From NCBI GenBank assembly GCA_019843655.1, contig JACDQD010000011.1, positions 12,876,604 to 12,940,603 on the forward strand: 64,000 nucleotides of DNA. The letters run 5' to 3'. The position numbers were made by a program, and so were the translations under genes. Shown one piece after another: positions 63,143-64,000 of this stretch; position 1 is the stretch's first letter, and every line of letters starts with the position of its first letter. The notes beneath the pieces were generated by a model that was not told the DNA's origin, searched no databases, and saw only the letters and a program-made list of their open reading frames with translations. The DNA is from Lethocerus indicus. Lineage: Eukaryota > Arthropoda > Insecta > Hemiptera > Belostomatidae.

Positions 63143-64000
63143 GGGGGGCGCCCCCCTCCGGCCACCGCTTTCAAAATGAATCGCGCGGCCCCAACGTGAA
63201 TTAGGATCTGCGGCACCGACGCCTCAATGAACCGGACAATGCCCGCGGCGGCCACAGCTCAACTTATTCCACAACTTGAAATTCCCCCGACCGTGCCGAT
63301 AACTCGCCGATATACTTTTATGCACGCAGAACTGTAACGCAATCGGGGATAAGAAATAAAAAAATAGGTGTTATTCGTGACTAATGGATTGTGAAAGTAA
63401 CGCATTCGTAACCTTTATATCGTGGACCGGAGCAACACTTCTAATGTTACGTTCGAGAATAGACTCAACGAATGGACCGAACTAAATTACTTTCGGTTGG
63501 CCGAAAAATATTACTATTTCGGGAATAGCGACATATACCGCCCGATAGTATGGACCGCAGTGCTGACTGGAACGTTAATGGGAAACAGAAAACAGTCCGA
63601 AACAAACAAACGAAAGGAGCACGAAGAATATTCCACTACCATTCCCATTAAAAATCAAATTAAATAGTGAGGGATATTTTAATAACGCTATTTCAGAAGT
63701 TTCAAAGTTGACTCAACACTTTCTTAACTCCAGATCCAAATTATAATTGAAGGAAATCCGGTCTTATCTTAAGGTTGGCGCCCTGATGATTTCAATGCCG
63801 GCCCCCAATCACCGGTTTCCAGTCTGTGACTGGGAGGACCCTGTATAGCTCAGTGGTTAAATTAAGGTGAAAATAAGGAACCCATAATTCCAGAAAAACA
63901 CGAAGAAACTTATTACTAAATTTGTTATTCCTTAAGACCACTGCTGATGTAAATGAACTGTTAGGGGCCTAACAAATAGCCCCGAAAGAACTGAATTCCA
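63140..64000. other. No gene seen; tRNA A-box-like fragment
   Basis: No gene is supported. TATAGCTCAGTGGTTAA at 63845-63861 matches a tRNA A-box/D-arm well. The expected B-box 30 to 60 nt downstream is not recognisable, so at best this is a decayed tRNA pseudogene or SINE head. Confidence 0.4.

Noticed and set aside
1..64000. CRISPR arrays, phage or bacterial operons
   Set aside because: No regularly spaced direct repeats, no dense coding and no ribosome-binding-site context anywhere in the window.

Overview
This 64 kb window looks like non-coding DNA from an invertebrate nuclear genome, most likely an arthropod. I could not support a single confident protein-coding gene. The sequence is AT-rich on average with short GC-rich, CpG-dense patches. 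CpG is not depleted as it would be in a vertebrate. GA/CT microsatellites, long homopurine tracts and poly-G or poly-C runs are common. The open frames reach only about 60 to 190 codons, occur on both strands, and mostly overlap other frames or run through low-complexity DNA, which is what chance gives. There are no operons, ribosome-binding sites or other prokaryotic features. The window reads as intergenic or deep intronic DNA made of old, diverged repeats.

The main content is a dispersed, structured repeat family. Its conserved unit reads CTGAAGA, T, a 3-bp stem (GGC/GCC) with a 5-nt loop, GAAA, then CCGGTC, followed by a tail close to TAGCAAAAGACC. This is the order of the hammerhead-ribozyme core (CUGANGA, stem II, GAAA, stem III, UH), with one extra U before stem II and a palindromic, loop-free stem III. 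Hammerhead motifs are known in Penelope-like retroelements of animals, so that is the leading idea for its origin. I see recognisable copies or fragments near 14.4, 22.1, 33.3 to 33.7, 38.4, 39.3, 50.3, 51.2, 57.1 to 57.3, 59.9 and 61.4 kb. The copy at 51.22-51.26 kb (minus strand) keeps every conserved core position and also has a 4-bp stem I. Two long diverged copies of a roughly 650-bp repeat (49.77-50.40 and 60.83-61.49 kb) both end at such a motif.

A second family occurs at 21.67, 45.05 and 60.17 kb, always with the same orientation. On the minus strand each copy reads branchpoint-like sequence, pyrimidine tract, CAG, then GTRAGT. That is a 3' splice site fused directly to a 5' splice site, the form of a recursive-splicing ratchet point.

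Layout: 0-14 kb is featureless DNA with microsatellites and one tRNA-like fragment. At 14.1-14.8 kb a segment of roughly 120 bp is present twice. From 15 to 21 kb I see nothing. At 21.2-22.2 kb there is a GC hairpin, the first ratchet-like copy and a tandem hammerhead-like pair. From 22 to 33 kb the DNA is essentially featureless. At 33.2-39.4 kb there is a cluster of hammerhead-like remnants. At 39.5-46.4 kb there are GC-rich patches, hairpins, the second ratchet-like copy and one weak exon candidate. At 49.7-61.5 kb the repeats are densest. The window ends with a pure 93-nt GA microsatellite and a tRNA A-box-like fragment.

All calls come from reading the sequence by eye. Family assignments for the repeats are inferences that a repeat-library search, a covariance-model search and RNA data would settle.
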